Of a stretch of 64,000 bases of DNA, positions 16,472 through 24,558 are shown in pieces. The stretch spans positions 248,001-312,000 of the forward strand of contig NZ_JACJUK010000004.1 in the NCBI RefSeq assembly GCF_014235875.1, read 5' to 3'. This DNA comes from Croceivirga lutea. GTDB taxonomy: Bacteria > Bacteroidota > Bacteroidia > Flavobacteriales > Flavobacteriaceae. A program made the position numbers and the translations under genes. The notes below the pieces were generated by a model. That model did not search any database, was not told where the DNA came from, and worked only from the letters and a program-made list of their open reading frames with translations. Position 1 is the stretch's first letter; each line of letters starts with the position of its first letter.

Positions 16472-17017
16472 ATGGCAATAAACTTTAAAATTGGCGATTT
16501 AGTTGAGGTATTAGACGAGCCTTTGCAGGGTAAAATTATAGCCATTAATGGTTCTAGGGTAGAAATAGAAACTGATGATGGTTTACCTCTACAGTTTGAA
16601 AAAAATCAACTCATTAAAATCTCAGGGCCTATAGCGGTAAGCAATTTTGAAGTTGCTCAAATAAAAAAACAAAAAGAAGAAAAAAAACGAAGGCCAAGTA
16701 AAACTGTTAAGCCAAAAGAGCGGAATGCTCCAAAAATGGAGGTTGATTTACATATTCATCAGTTAGTTAAATCAACTCGAGGGCTAAGTAATTTTGAAAT
16801 GCTAGAAATTCAACTAGAAACTGCCAAAAGACAACTAGAATTCGCAATGAGTAAACGTATTCAAAAAGTGGTTTTTATACACGGGGTTGGTGAGGGTGTT
16901 TTAAAAGAAGAACTCAATTATCTGTTTAAGAAGTATGACAATGTAAAGTTCTATGATGCCGAATATAGAAAATATGGTTTAGGCGCTACAGAAGTTTATA
17001 TCTACCAAAATACTTAG
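16472..17017 (+). CDS. Smr-domain protein (MutS2-like C-terminal domain)
   Basis: 181 residues. The first 60 form a small beta-rich domain (FKIGDLVEVLDEPLQGKI), the next 30 are a Lys/Arg linker, and residues about 90-181 are an Smr domain with DLHIHQL, the nuclease-type HGVGEGVLKEEL loop and YGLGATEVYI. Smr domains nick or bind nucleic acids; RNA or branched DNA are the known targets. Cytoplasmic. It is a stand-alone Smr protein, not a full MutS2. The stop overlaps the convergent lipoprotein gene by 4 bases. Confidence 0.9.
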   Translation: MAINFKIGDLVEVLDEPLQGKIIAINGSRVEIETDDGLPLQFEKNQLIKISGPIAVSNFEVAQIKKQKEEKKRRPSKTVKPKERNAPKMEVDLHIHQLVKSTRGLSNFEMLEIQLETAKRQLEFAMSKRIQKVVFIHGVGEGVLKEELNYLFKKYDNVKFYDAEYRKYGLGATEVYIYQNT

Positions 17018-17514
17018 TTTGCAGTAGTAGTGAACGTTCCAAACTCATTAATTGTAAGGTCTGTAATACGTTCACCATTACTATTCATAAGACTTATTTC
17101 ACTTAACTGTATAGTATGTTGATAGGTTATAGAATCTAATTGTGTAGTGGTTATTAATACATCCCCTGAAAGTGCCTCAATTTCATCGGTTACCCTTGGC
17201 TCAGTAGTAGGTATAGCGTCACAGAAATAATCATCATCCACACTATCAGAGAATATTCTATATAGTAAATTACTTTCACTTGGTATACTGCTAGAAATAC
17301 TACCATCGCTAACTTCGTTTTTAAAAAGACCAGATTCTAAATCGAGAATTAGCGCTTCATCATCATTAATTTTAAAGAAAATGGTAGTGCTTGTGGTAGC
17401 GGTTGTACACGTTTCCATACTCACACTGTCAAAATCTAGCGTTTCAATTTGTAAATCACCATCGTTACAGCCGCAGGTGATGGCAAGTAGTATAAAGAAG
17501 AAAACTTTTTTCAT
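17014..17514 (-). CDS. Predicted lipoprotein, unknown function
   Basis: 166 residues from the ATG at 17514, chosen because it gives a clean type II signal peptide (MKKVFFFILLAITCGC); a longer frame to 17538 would bury it. The lipid-bearing Cys is most likely residue 16, followed by NDGD. The mature part is rich in Ser, Thr, Asp and Glu with three further Cys residues, and has regular beta-strand patterns. I recognise no family. It is monocistronic and divergent from the desulfurase gene. Confidence 0.75.
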   Translation of the reverse strand: MKKVFFFILLAITCGCNDGDLQIETLDFDSVSMETCTTATTSTTIFFKINDDEALILDLESGLFKNEVSDGSISSSIPSESNLLYRIFSDSVDDDYFCDAIPTTEPRVTDEIEALSGDVLITTTQLDSITYQHTIQLSEISLMNSNGERITDLTINEFGTFTTTAN

Positions 17515-17592
17515 GGCAATAAAGTTAAAGCAATACATTTTAAGCTTTAACTATGACATTGGTATTTTAGATTAAATTAACGCGATTTGAGT

Positions 17593-17600
17593 TATTTTTG
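17593..17600 (+). promoter_or_regulatory. Possible -7 box of the cysteine desulfurase gene
   Basis: TATTTTTG, an exact TAnnTTTG match, 24 bases before the ATG at 17625. The -33 partner is weak (TTTTAG about 22 bases upstream). Confidence 0.4.
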
Positions 17601-17624
17601 CTCTCTTGAAAATGACTACAGATT

Positions 17625-18770
17625 ATGCAGCAGGTTTATTTAGATAGTGCAGCTACAACACAGCTAAGACCAGAGGTTATTGAGAAAATGCAACAAGCTT
17701 TAGCAGTTTATGGTAACCCTTCTTCAACCCATAGTTTTGGTAGAACAGCAAAAACGGCAATAGAACAGGCAAGAAAAACTATTGCAAAAGAACTGCATGC
17801 GCATCCGTCAGAAATAATTTTCACCTCTGGTGGTACAGAAGCTGATAATATGATATTACGATGCGCCGTTAGAGATTTAGGAGTGACTACCCTAATCACT
17901 AGTAAAATTGAACACCATGCGGTTTTGCATACCTGCGAAGAGTTAGAAAAAGAATACCCAATTCAACTCAGGTTTGTTGAACTAGATAAAGATGGAAATC
18001 CAGATATAACCCATCTTAAACGTTTACTGGCAGTAGACAATTCAAAAAAATTGGTAAGTCTAATGCATGTTAACAACGAAATCGGAAATATTTTAGATTT
18101 AAATGAGATAGTTTCAATTTGTAAAGAAAACAATACACTGTTTCATTCAGATACAGTACAATCTGTTGGTCACTATCCTTGGAATTTAGAAGAGACACAA
18201 GTAGATTTTATTACTGCTGCGGCCCATAAATTTCATGGACCAAAAGGAGTGGGTTTTGCATTTATTAGAAAAAATTCTGGTTTAAAGCCCCTTATTGTTG
18301 GAGGCGCTCAGGAACGCGGATTTAGAGCAGGTACAGAGCCTTTTCATAATATTGTTGGTTTAGAGCAAGCCTTTATTTCTTCTTATGAAAACTTAGAAAA
18401 AGAAATGAAGTATGTTCAAAATTTAAAGTCCTATTTTATTGACCAAATTTCAAAAGAAATTGATGGAATAGCTTTCAATGGTTTGAGTAACCAATTAGAG
18501 AAAAGTACCTATACTTTAGTTAATGTACGCCTACCTTTTGATGCTCAAAAATCGTTAATGTTACTCTTTCATTTAGATTTAAAGGGTATTGCCTGTTCAA
18601 AGGGCAGTGCATGCCAGTCTGGTAGTGATAAAGGTTCTCATGTGCTTACTGAAATATTAAATGAAACGGAAGCAGCCAAACCTTCAATTAGATTCTCGTT
18701 TTCAAAATACAATACCAAAGAAGAAATTGATTATGTGATAAGAGTTTTGAAAGAATTTGCGAATAACTAA
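17625..18770 (+). CDS. Cysteine desulfurase (NifS/IscS type)
   Basis: PLP enzyme that moves sulfur from cysteine to a protein thiol for Fe-S clusters or tRNA thiolation. 381 residues. Visible: the N-terminal YLDSAATTQLRP (about 4-15), SGGTEADNM, the His stacking on PLP in KIEHHAV, the Schiff-base Lys in AAHKFHGPKG (about 203), and the persulfide loop with Cys in KGSACQSGSDKGSHVL (about 328). The long active-site loop puts it in the group I NifS/IscS class rather than SufS. No Fe-S scaffold gene is adjacent, so the exact partner is unknown. Confidence 0.93.
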   Translation: MQQVYLDSAATTQLRPEVIEKMQQALAVYGNPSSTHSFGRTAKTAIEQARKTIAKELHAHPSEIIFTSGGTEADNMILRCAVRDLGVTTLITSKIEHHAVLHTCEELEKEYPIQLRFVELDKDGNPDITHLKRLLAVDNSKKLVSLMHVNNEIGNILDLNEIVSICKENNTLFHSDTVQSVGHYPWNLEETQVDFITAAAHKFHGPKGVGFAFIRKNSGLKPLIVGGAQERGFRAGTEPFHNIVGLEQAFISSYENLEKEMKYVQNLKSYFIDQISKEIDGIAFNGLSNQLEKSTYTLVNVRLPFDAQKSLMLLFHLDLKGIACSKGSACQSGSDKGSHVLTEILNETEAAKPSIRFSFSKYNTKEEIDYVIRVLKEFANN

Positions 18771-18774
18771 AAGC

Positions 18775-19434
18775 TTAATTTTTTCTATTCTTTCTTTTTT
18801 CTTTGTCGTATGGAAATTTTCGAGAGGCCTTTTTCATCATTCTATCAATAATATCTTCAGTGTCTTTGCCTGTTTTTTTATTGATTTCTTGGTCGAATTT
18901 CCAGAGTAGTTTGCCAGTACTACCATCACTAATTTTGATTCCAATTCTACCATAATTGGTTTCAGAAAAATAGTCGAGAATGCTAAAATCTGTGGGTACA
19001 CCTTTAGACAGTAAAATGTTGATATCTAAAGTTCCGTTTATAATACCATCTACACCTAAAATTTCGGAAAGCTCTTTTGTAGTGTAAATATCAATATTAG
19101 AATAATCAATGTTGTTTTTGGCTAATAATGCGTTGGTATCTTCAATATTTTGAAATTCAACATTAAATTTTTTTCGTTTTTTTCGTCTAGAAAAATAGGT
19201 TTCTAAGGCATTTTGCACAGCATAACCTTCGCTCTCAGCTAATTGCTTTAGCTCACTTTTATCCAATTTATCAGCTAATTTTAGTTTGGTATTAAAAGGT
19301 AAAATGGCTAAAACTTTATGATTGGATGTTAACTCGTCAAATTTTCTACTTTCATAGATATTTTTTTGCGCTTGTAAACCAGACAAGTTGAAGGTTATAA
19401 ATGCTAGGAGGATAATTTTATATATGCAATTCAA
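18775..19434 (-). CDS. Secreted CsgG/TolB-like domain protein
   Basis: 219 residues, signal peptide ending near LQAQ. The mature domain reads KVLAILPFNTKL, an AVQNALETYF helix, ELSEILGVDGIINGTL, and ISDGSTGKLLWKFD. This pattern (first strand with LPF, helix, GVDxIxxGT strand, then a DxxTGxLxW strand) is that of the periplasmic CsgG/GNA1162/TolB-N fold. The tail is very basic (DKEKRKNRKN). ATGA overlap with the TonB receptor gene means they are coupled. Family assignment is by fold pattern only. Confidence 0.6.
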   Translation of the reverse strand: MNCIYKIILLAFITFNLSGLQAQKNIYESRKFDELTSNHKVLAILPFNTKLKLADKLDKSELKQLAESEGYAVQNALETYFSRRKKRKKFNVEFQNIEDTNALLAKNNIDYSNIDIYTTKELSEILGVDGIINGTLDINILLSKGVPTDFSILDYFSETNYGRIGIKISDGSTGKLLWKFDQEINKKTGKDTEDIIDRMMKKASRKFPYDKEKRKNRKN

Positions 19435-21896
19435 AATCTTGCGTCGACTTTTAAGTTCAATATTCTTGATGTTAAGAAATTTGGTACAGCAAACTGTTGT
19501 TGAGTTTCAATATCTCGCACCCAAGTATTAGTTATAGAGTTTTGATTATTAAATAAATTAAAAATCTCAAAACCCACAGTAAATTCTTTGAATTTATGCA
19601 ACCAATGCCCTTGAGGATGCGTAAAATTTCTGTTTGCAAAAATATAGGAAATTCCTAAATCGGCACGCCGATAATCTCTTAATCTATTCTGAAAAATGTA
19701 AGGGTCCTCATTATTTGGTGATCCACCAGGAACTCCTGTGTTATATACCAAGTTGAGATATAATTTTAAATTAGGTATGGTTGGCATATAGTCTTGAAAC
19801 AAAAAACCAAGTTTAAAGCGTTGGTCTGTAGGTCTAGAAATATAACCCCTTTCATTTTGATTTTCTTTAGTATTTAAGTACCCTACACTTAACCAAGATT
19901 CTTCACCAGGTATTAAAGAGCCATTAAGTCTAAAGTCAAAACCGTAGGCATAGGCAATAGCATCGTTATTTGCGCGGTAACGTAGTCTCACATCTTCAAT
20001 GGTATAGGTATTTACATTAGTAAGATTTTTATAATACGCCTCACTAGTTAATTTAAAAGGTCTATTCCAAATAGTAAAACTATATTCATTACCCAGCACA
20101 AAATGGATTGATTTCTGCGTCTCAACATTAGGCTGTACAACCCCTTGTAGATTTCTGAGTTCTCTGTAAAACGGAGGTTGCTTATAACTGCCAAGCGCAA
20201 AACTAAACAACATATCTTTTTCCCAAGAAGGTTTAATAGCCAATTGCCCTCGAGGACTAAATATAAATTGCGTATTTGCTTCAAATGCTCCCTTTAAAGT
20301 CCAAAGCTGTGCCCTTAGTCCTAGATTATAGAATACATCGGCATTTCCCCATTTAATAGAATTACTAAATTGTAAGAAGGCAGATGTTCTTTGGGTAGTA
20401 ACAAAATTTTGAGCAAAAACCTGCTCATAAGGCAGTATTTCTCCAGTAAATGGTTCTTGTGGTTGGTTATTAATAAACTCAGGGTTTGGAGGTCTTAAAA
20501 AAAAACCTGCAGAATCTAAAAATTCAGTTTCTCTTAATTCATCTCTTACATCTTCATAGGCGTATTTTATTCCCCATTCCAATAGTTTTTTGTCTTTTTT
20601 AAAGGAACCTTTGTGAGTAAGATTAAATAGTAATATGTCTAATAGATTTCTTGCTCTAGTTTGTTGGCTTCCCGCATCACCAGGGTTTACAATTTCACCA
20701 AACTGCTCACTTTCAAAATCTGTGTTCACATTACCTAGTTCGTAGGCTGCGATAACATCAGAAAACTCGTTTTCTTTGGTATGATAGATAGAAGCTGTTG
20801 CAGTAAGCTTTACATTATTTGAAGGTAAATAATTGGTAGAAAAAGCTCCAAATTCTGTCTGATAGGTATTGCGTTCATTACCTTCATAAGCAATAACTAA
20901 TGCCCTGGGTTCTGCAAACGTACCAAAATTAGTTTGTCTAGAAATAGGTTCGTTTTTATAATCGTTCCTAGAAAAATTACCCAGAAAGGAAAGATTTATT
21001 TTAGTATTGAAGTGATATTTTAAAAAAGTTTGTGCATCAACAAAACTTGGGGAAAGATTAGATTGTGTTTGTTGAGAATTTACTAAAAGCGAATTGTTCC
21101 GATACCTAAGTCCGGTAATAGTGGTTAACGAACTGTTTTTAGAAATGGTTTCTAAGGTAGCACTAGCACCTAGTAAACTAGCACTAGCCTGTACCCCAAA
21201 AGAAGTTGGTGTTTTGTATGTTATATCTAAAACAGAGGACAATTTATCTCCATATTTTGCTTGAAACCCACCGGCAGAAAAGTCAATATCAGACACCATA
21301 TTGCTATTGATAAAACTAAAACCTTCTTGTTGTGCAGACCTAATCAAAAATGGGCGATAAACCTCAACACCGTTTATATAAATAAGATTTTCGTCAAAAT
21401 TACCTCCTCTAACATTATATTGGGTGCTAAGCTCATTATTGAATGAAACACCTGGCAATAATTTTAATAAGGTCTCTACACCAGCATTTGCCCCAGGAAT
21501 TTTACGCACCAGTTCTGGTGATATAGTTTCAATTGCTGTAACTATTTTTTGACCAGAAGCACTAACTTCTATTTCATCAATTTGAACAGCTGAGGTTGTT
21601 AGAATGGGATTGAACTCAAAACTTTCGTTAGTATTTAAAATAAGATTTTGCAGAACCACCTCTTTGAATCCTAGATGAGAGAAGGTTATTGAAAATGGTT
21701 TATCAGCAACTAGATTTAAAACATAAAAACCATTGGTGTTAGTTGTAGTACCACCTTCAGAATAGCTGATGTTAACATTTGATAAAGGATTTTTATTTTC
21801 ATCAAAAACAATACCCGAGATAGTCGCCGTTTGGGCATAGAAACTTGTGAAACTTAAAGTGTAAATTAATAAGCAAGCTAACCGTTTCGATTTCAA
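19431..21896 (-). CDS. TonB-dependent receptor with carboxypeptidase-like N-terminal domain
   Basis: Outer-membrane beta-barrel for active uptake. I place the start at the TTG at 21896, which gives a clean signal peptide (KSKRLACLLIYTLSFTSFYAQ, about 20 residues) four bases after the upstream stop; the nearest ATG, 21947, lies inside the previous gene. Order: CarboxypepD-like domain (ISGIVFDENKNPLSNVNISY), plug domain (PGANAGVETLLKLLPGVSF, NVRGGNFDENLIYINGVEVY), then a barrel of about 600 residues ending in an aromatic residue (VDARF). No SusD partner is present, so the substrate is unlikely to be a glycan taken up by a SusCD pair. Confidence 0.92.
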   Translation of the reverse strand: MKSKRLACLLIYTLSFTSFYAQTATISGIVFDENKNPLSNVNISYSEGGTTTNTNGFYVLNLVADKPFSITFSHLGFKEVVLQNLILNTNESFEFNPILTTSAVQIDEIEVSASGQKIVTAIETISPELVRKIPGANAGVETLLKLLPGVSFNNELSTQYNVRGGNFDENLIYINGVEVYRPFLIRSAQQEGFSFINSNMVSDIDFSAGGFQAKYGDKLSSVLDITYKTPTSFGVQASASLLGASATLETISKNSSLTTITGLRYRNNSLLVNSQQTQSNLSPSFVDAQTFLKYHFNTKINLSFLGNFSRNDYKNEPISRQTNFGTFAEPRALVIAYEGNERNTYQTEFGAFSTNYLPSNNVKLTATASIYHTKENEFSDVIAAYELGNVNTDFESEQFGEIVNPGDAGSQQTRARNLLDILLFNLTHKGSFKKDKKLLEWGIKYAYEDVRDELRETEFLDSAGFFLRPPNPEFINNQPQEPFTGEILPYEQVFAQNFVTTQRTSAFLQFSNSIKWGNADVFYNLGLRAQLWTLKGAFEANTQFIFSPRGQLAIKPSWEKDMLFSFALGSYKQPPFYRELRNLQGVVQPNVETQKSIHFVLGNEYSFTIWNRPFKLTSEAYYKNLTNVNTYTIEDVRLRYRANNDAIAYAYGFDFRLNGSLIPGEESWLSVGYLNTKENQNERGYISRPTDQRFKLGFLFQDYMPTIPNLKLYLNLVYNTGVPGGSPNNEDPYIFQNRLRDYRRADLGISYIFANRNFTHPQGHWLHKFKEFTVGFEIFNLFNNQNSITNTWVRDIETQQQFAVPNFLTSRILNLKVDARF

Positions 21897-21900
21897 AATG

Positions 21901-23595
21901 TTATTTTCTATAGAAAGTACTTTCAAATGTAGTAGTATTACCAACATTATCAGTAACGACGAGCTTTAAGTCACATTGTGTTTTTTCCGCAATCTTATCA
22001 TCAAAGTTATAAGTAATAATGTCTGTTTTAGGGTCATATTCCATTAATATCCACTCCCCATTTAAATAAGCATCGTAAGTTTTAATGCCACTTAAGTCAT
22101 CAGAAATATGTAGACTTAAATACCTGTAATTGGTTAGCCACTGGCCTTTTTTAAAATTACGAGGTTTAACAATAGGTGCGGTTTCATCTTTAGCTAAAGT
22201 ATAGAGACCAAAATTGCGTGTACGCGCAGTAAAACTATTTCCCTTTTTATAGGTTCGCGTATAGTTTGGTTCTTTATCATCTTCATCTAATCGGGCTATA
22301 AAAAGCTTACTTCGCTTATTGGATGGAATTGAAGAAACATCAAAATTTATAGTAAAGTTACGATGTGCTGCTGCTGTTCTATCGTGAACTTTTATAGTGT
22401 CTTCCCCTTTTTCTAGGTGTAAATAAATATCATTATAAAATGTGTTTTCAGGAAAATACACTTTAGCCGCTCCCAAATCAAAGCTTTTTGGCTTGCTAGC
22501 AGCTACAAAATAAGACGTTTTATTTACCTCTTTGAGTTTTCGAATAGGCTTTGCGGCCCCTTCAACGGGAATAATGAGTTTGGTTGTATTACCCTCAACA
22601 TCTTCAAGTAAAATTTCAACTGAATAAGACATGCCTTCAGTAATAGTTAGCTTACCGTCTAAATATAATTTTTTGTAGATGCTTAATCTGTTAGAATCGT
22701 CTTTAAAACATTTATGAATACGTTGACGGTATTTTCCAAAATGCTCATAATCAATAAATGTATTTATGTATCGGGTTTCTGCAAATGAAAATGATTCAAA
22801 CTTAAATTCGGAATATACTTTACCATTAACAGTTTGTTTTACGCTATAAATTCCGTTTCTGTTGGCTGCTAAATCTTGCCTATCAAAACCAACAAACCCA
22901 AAACCAATTGTACCTAACGCCGTGACTTTATCTGCTAAAAATGTACCGTTGGCTTGTTTAGTAAAATTTATACTAGTTTTTTCTTGGCTTTGATTTACCT
23001 GAGCATTTTTTGATAATGGATATCCAAATAAACCAGTTATAGTTGGGTCAGTAGCATCTCTAACTTCGTAACCATATAACAAGGGGTTGGTAGGTTTTTC
23101 GCTTATACTACTTCTAATTTCAAAATGTAGATGTGGACCACCAGAACTACCAGAATTACCAGTATATGCTATTATTTGGTCTTTACTTACCGTTAACTCA
23201 CCAAAATCTGGAAAAACTTCTACCTCGTAAGACTGTTTTTTGTATTGAAGTTTTTTAATGTATGCTTCAATCTTTGGATTAAATTTTTGCAAGTGCGCAT
23301 AAACCGAAGTATGCCCTGTTGGGTGTGCCACATAAATAGCTTTACCATAGCCCCAATGCGAAATTTTTATTCGTGTAACGGTACCGTCTGCAATGGCATA
23401 AACAGGGAGGCCCTGTCTTTGCTGTGTTTTAATATCAATACCAGCATGAAAATGATTTGAACGTAATTCACCAAAAGTACCAGATAAAATTAACGGAATA
23501 TCTAATGGAGAGCGAAAGGTGTTATTGGGGAACTTTTCTTGTGAAAATGAAAATAGAAAGCTTAATAATAAAAATATTGTGATGCTTAAGCGCAT
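21901..23595 (-). CDS. M23 family metallopeptidase, secreted
   Basis: 564 residues with a signal peptide (MRLSITIFLLLSFLFSFSQ). The LytM domain occupies about residues 35-180: zinc ligands in NHFHAGIDIKTQQ (HxxxD) and SGGPHLHFEIRSS (HxH), plus the conserved YAIADGTVTRIK strand, so it should be an active peptidoglycan-type endopeptidase. The remaining 380 residues form several beta-sandwich-like modules, including a segment on bringing the peptidase to the envelope (inference). First gene of the operon with the TonB receptor. Confidence 0.93.
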   Translation of the reverse strand: MRLSITIFLLLSFLFSFSQEKFPNNTFRSPLDIPLILSGTFGELRSNHFHAGIDIKTQQRQGLPVYAIADGTVTRIKISHWGYGKAIYVAHPTGHTSVYAHLQKFNPKIEAYIKKLQYKKQSYEVEVFPDFGELTVSKDQIIAYTGNSGSSGGPHLHFEIRSSISEKPTNPLLYGYEVRDATDPTITGLFGYPLSKNAQVNQSQEKTSINFTKQANGTFLADKVTALGTIGFGFVGFDRQDLAANRNGIYSVKQTVNGKVYSEFKFESFSFAETRYINTFIDYEHFGKYRQRIHKCFKDDSNRLSIYKKLYLDGKLTITEGMSYSVEILLEDVEGNTTKLIIPVEGAAKPIRKLKEVNKTSYFVAASKPKSFDLGAAKVYFPENTFYNDIYLHLEKGEDTIKVHDRTAAAHRNFTINFDVSSIPSNKRSKLFIARLDEDDKEPNYTRTYKKGNSFTARTRNFGLYTLAKDETAPIVKPRNFKKGQWLTNYRYLSLHISDDLSGIKTYDAYLNGEWILMEYDPKTDIITYNFDDKIAEKTQCDLKLVVTDNVGNTTTFESTFYRK

Positions 23596-23695
23596 AGGAA
23601 GTAATCTGTTTTTTTAGTGAAAGTAAACATAAGCGGATAATTACAAAAAGCGAAACCTTTAAAAAACAAGATTTAGAACTTAATTGTAAAAAGAG

Positions 23696-23726
23696 TTGTA
23701 ACGTAATTTTAGTATCGTTAAATTTG
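23696..23726 (+). promoter_or_regulatory. Probable promoter of the coiled-coil/zapA operon
   Basis: TTG (23696-23698), a 20-base spacer and a perfect TAAATTTG (23719-23726). The start would be near 23733, 18 bases before the ATG. Confidence 0.6.
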
Positions 23727-23750
23727 TCTATTACGCATTGCGATTAGTTA

Positions 23751-24041
23751 ATGGGTGAATTTGTTGACGTAGTAGATTCTTTAGAGAATAAAGTAAACAG
23801 AATTTTGCAAAAGATGGAACAGCTTAAAAAAGCTAACCATAGTTTAAAGCAAGAGCTGTCTCTATTAAAAAAAGAACAAGTTAGTACAAACCAAATCTTA
23901 GCAGATTGGGAAGAAAAGTATAATTCACTTAAAATGGCAAACGCAATGTTAGGCAGTAATGTAGATAAGACTGAGGCAAAGCTCAAAATAAATGCACTTA
24001 TTCGCGAATTGGACTCTTGTATAGCCCATTTAGCAGAATAA
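23751..24041 (+). CDS. Small coiled-coil protein preceding ZapA
   Basis: 96 residues, nearly all heptad-patterned helix (LENKVNRILQKMEQLKKANH through LKMANAMLGSNVDKTEAKL). No signal peptide or membrane segment. Its size, helicity and place before zapA suggest a ZapB-like cell-division partner, but this is inference from context. In databases such proteins of Flavobacteriia are often given the wrong name of a tRNA synthetase subunit. It ends with a Cys-containing amphipathic helix (IRELDSCIAHLAE). Co-transcribed with zapA, 12 bases apart. Confidence 0.85.
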   Translation: MGEFVDVVDSLENKVNRILQKMEQLKKANHSLKQELSLLKKEQVSTNQILADWEEKYNSLKMANAMLGSNVDKTEAKLKINALIRELDSCIAHLAE

Positions 24042-24053
24042 TATTGATATGAA

Positions 24054-24350
24054 ATGGATGAAAAGCTCAAAATTAAACTCTCAATCGCCGATAGGGTTTA
24101 CCCGTTAACAATAGACCCAAGGCAAGAAGAAGGTTTAAGAAAAGCAGCTAAGAATATAGAAAACTTAGCTAAAAAGTTTGAGCAAAATTATGCTGTTAGA
24201 GATAAGCAAGATGTATTGGCTATGTGCGCATTACAGTTTGCTTCTAAAATTGAGCAAAGCGGAATTAATGAGTCTGAAAACATAAATGCCGCGTCTGAAC
24301 GTTTGAAAGCTTTAGAAAATAAGCTAGAAAACATTTTGAACACGGAATAA
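24054..24350 (+). CDS. zapA: Cell division protein ZapA
   Basis: 98 residues. N-terminal beta strand with LSIADRVYPLTIDPRQEEGL (about 8-27), then a helix AAKNIENLAKKFEQNYAVRD and a long C-terminal coiled coil with the typical LAMCALQFASKIE. ZapA bundles FtsZ filaments at midcell. Usual length. Its 3' end probably contains the promoter of the following RNA gene. Confidence 0.93.
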   Translation: MDEKLKIKLSIADRVYPLTIDPRQEEGLRKAAKNIENLAKKFEQNYAVRDKQDVLAMCALQFASKIEQSGINESENINAASERLKALENKLENILNTE

Positions 24351-24370
24351 GTTCTTTAAAATATATATTG

Positions 24371-24545
24371 TTACTGCCCACATTGGTATTAATTTTTTGA
24401 CAAACTCAACACTATTAGATTTAAAAAGGGTGAGTTTAGATTGCAAGAGCGCGCCCTCTTTGTCAGGGATTTTCGAGTAGTCTGTTAGCCCTAAACCTGT
24501 TTTTTGGAGTTTGTACAAAACTTCGTCCAATGTGGGTTTTTTTTT
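24371..24545 (+). ncRNA. ssrS: Probable 6S RNA (6S-Flavo type)
   Basis: The 208-base gap between zapA and rny holds a structured transcript. CCCACATTGG (24377-24386) pairs perfectly with CCAATGTGGG (24527-24536), directly followed by nine T. Inside, ACAAACTC (24400-24407) pairs with GAGTTTGT (24507-24514), then a large bubble, then GTTTAG (24434-24439) with CTAAAC (24491-24496) and an apical hairpin AAGAG/CTCTT. The long rod with a central bubble, the length of about 170 bases and the place after zapA all fit 6S RNA, which binds RNA polymerase holoenzyme. No covariance search was possible; ends are estimated. Confidence 0.7.
24527..24545 (+). terminator. Terminator-like end of the zapA-rny intergenic RNA
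   Basis: The 3' strand of the closing stem runs straight into nine T (24537-24545). Because the pairing partner is 140 bases upstream, this end acts like the intrinsic terminator of the structured RNA and leaves only 13 bases before the rny ATG. Confidence 0.55.
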
Positions 24546-24558
24546 AAACATTAACTAA

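Noticed and set aside
17515-17538. Longer start for the lipoprotein at 17014-17514
   Set aside because: It would place eight residues (MYCFNFIA) ahead of a perfect lipoprotein signal starting with MKK.
23744-24070. Minus-strand frame of 108 codons over the coiled-coil gene
   Set aside because: Antisense to a coding gene with a strong promoter; Ser/Phe-rich translation typical of shadows.
24324-24551. Minus-strand frame of 75 codons across the zapA-rny gap
   Set aside because: It is antisense to zapA's end and to the structured RNA; the protein has no family look and no promoter. The paired stems explain the sequence better.
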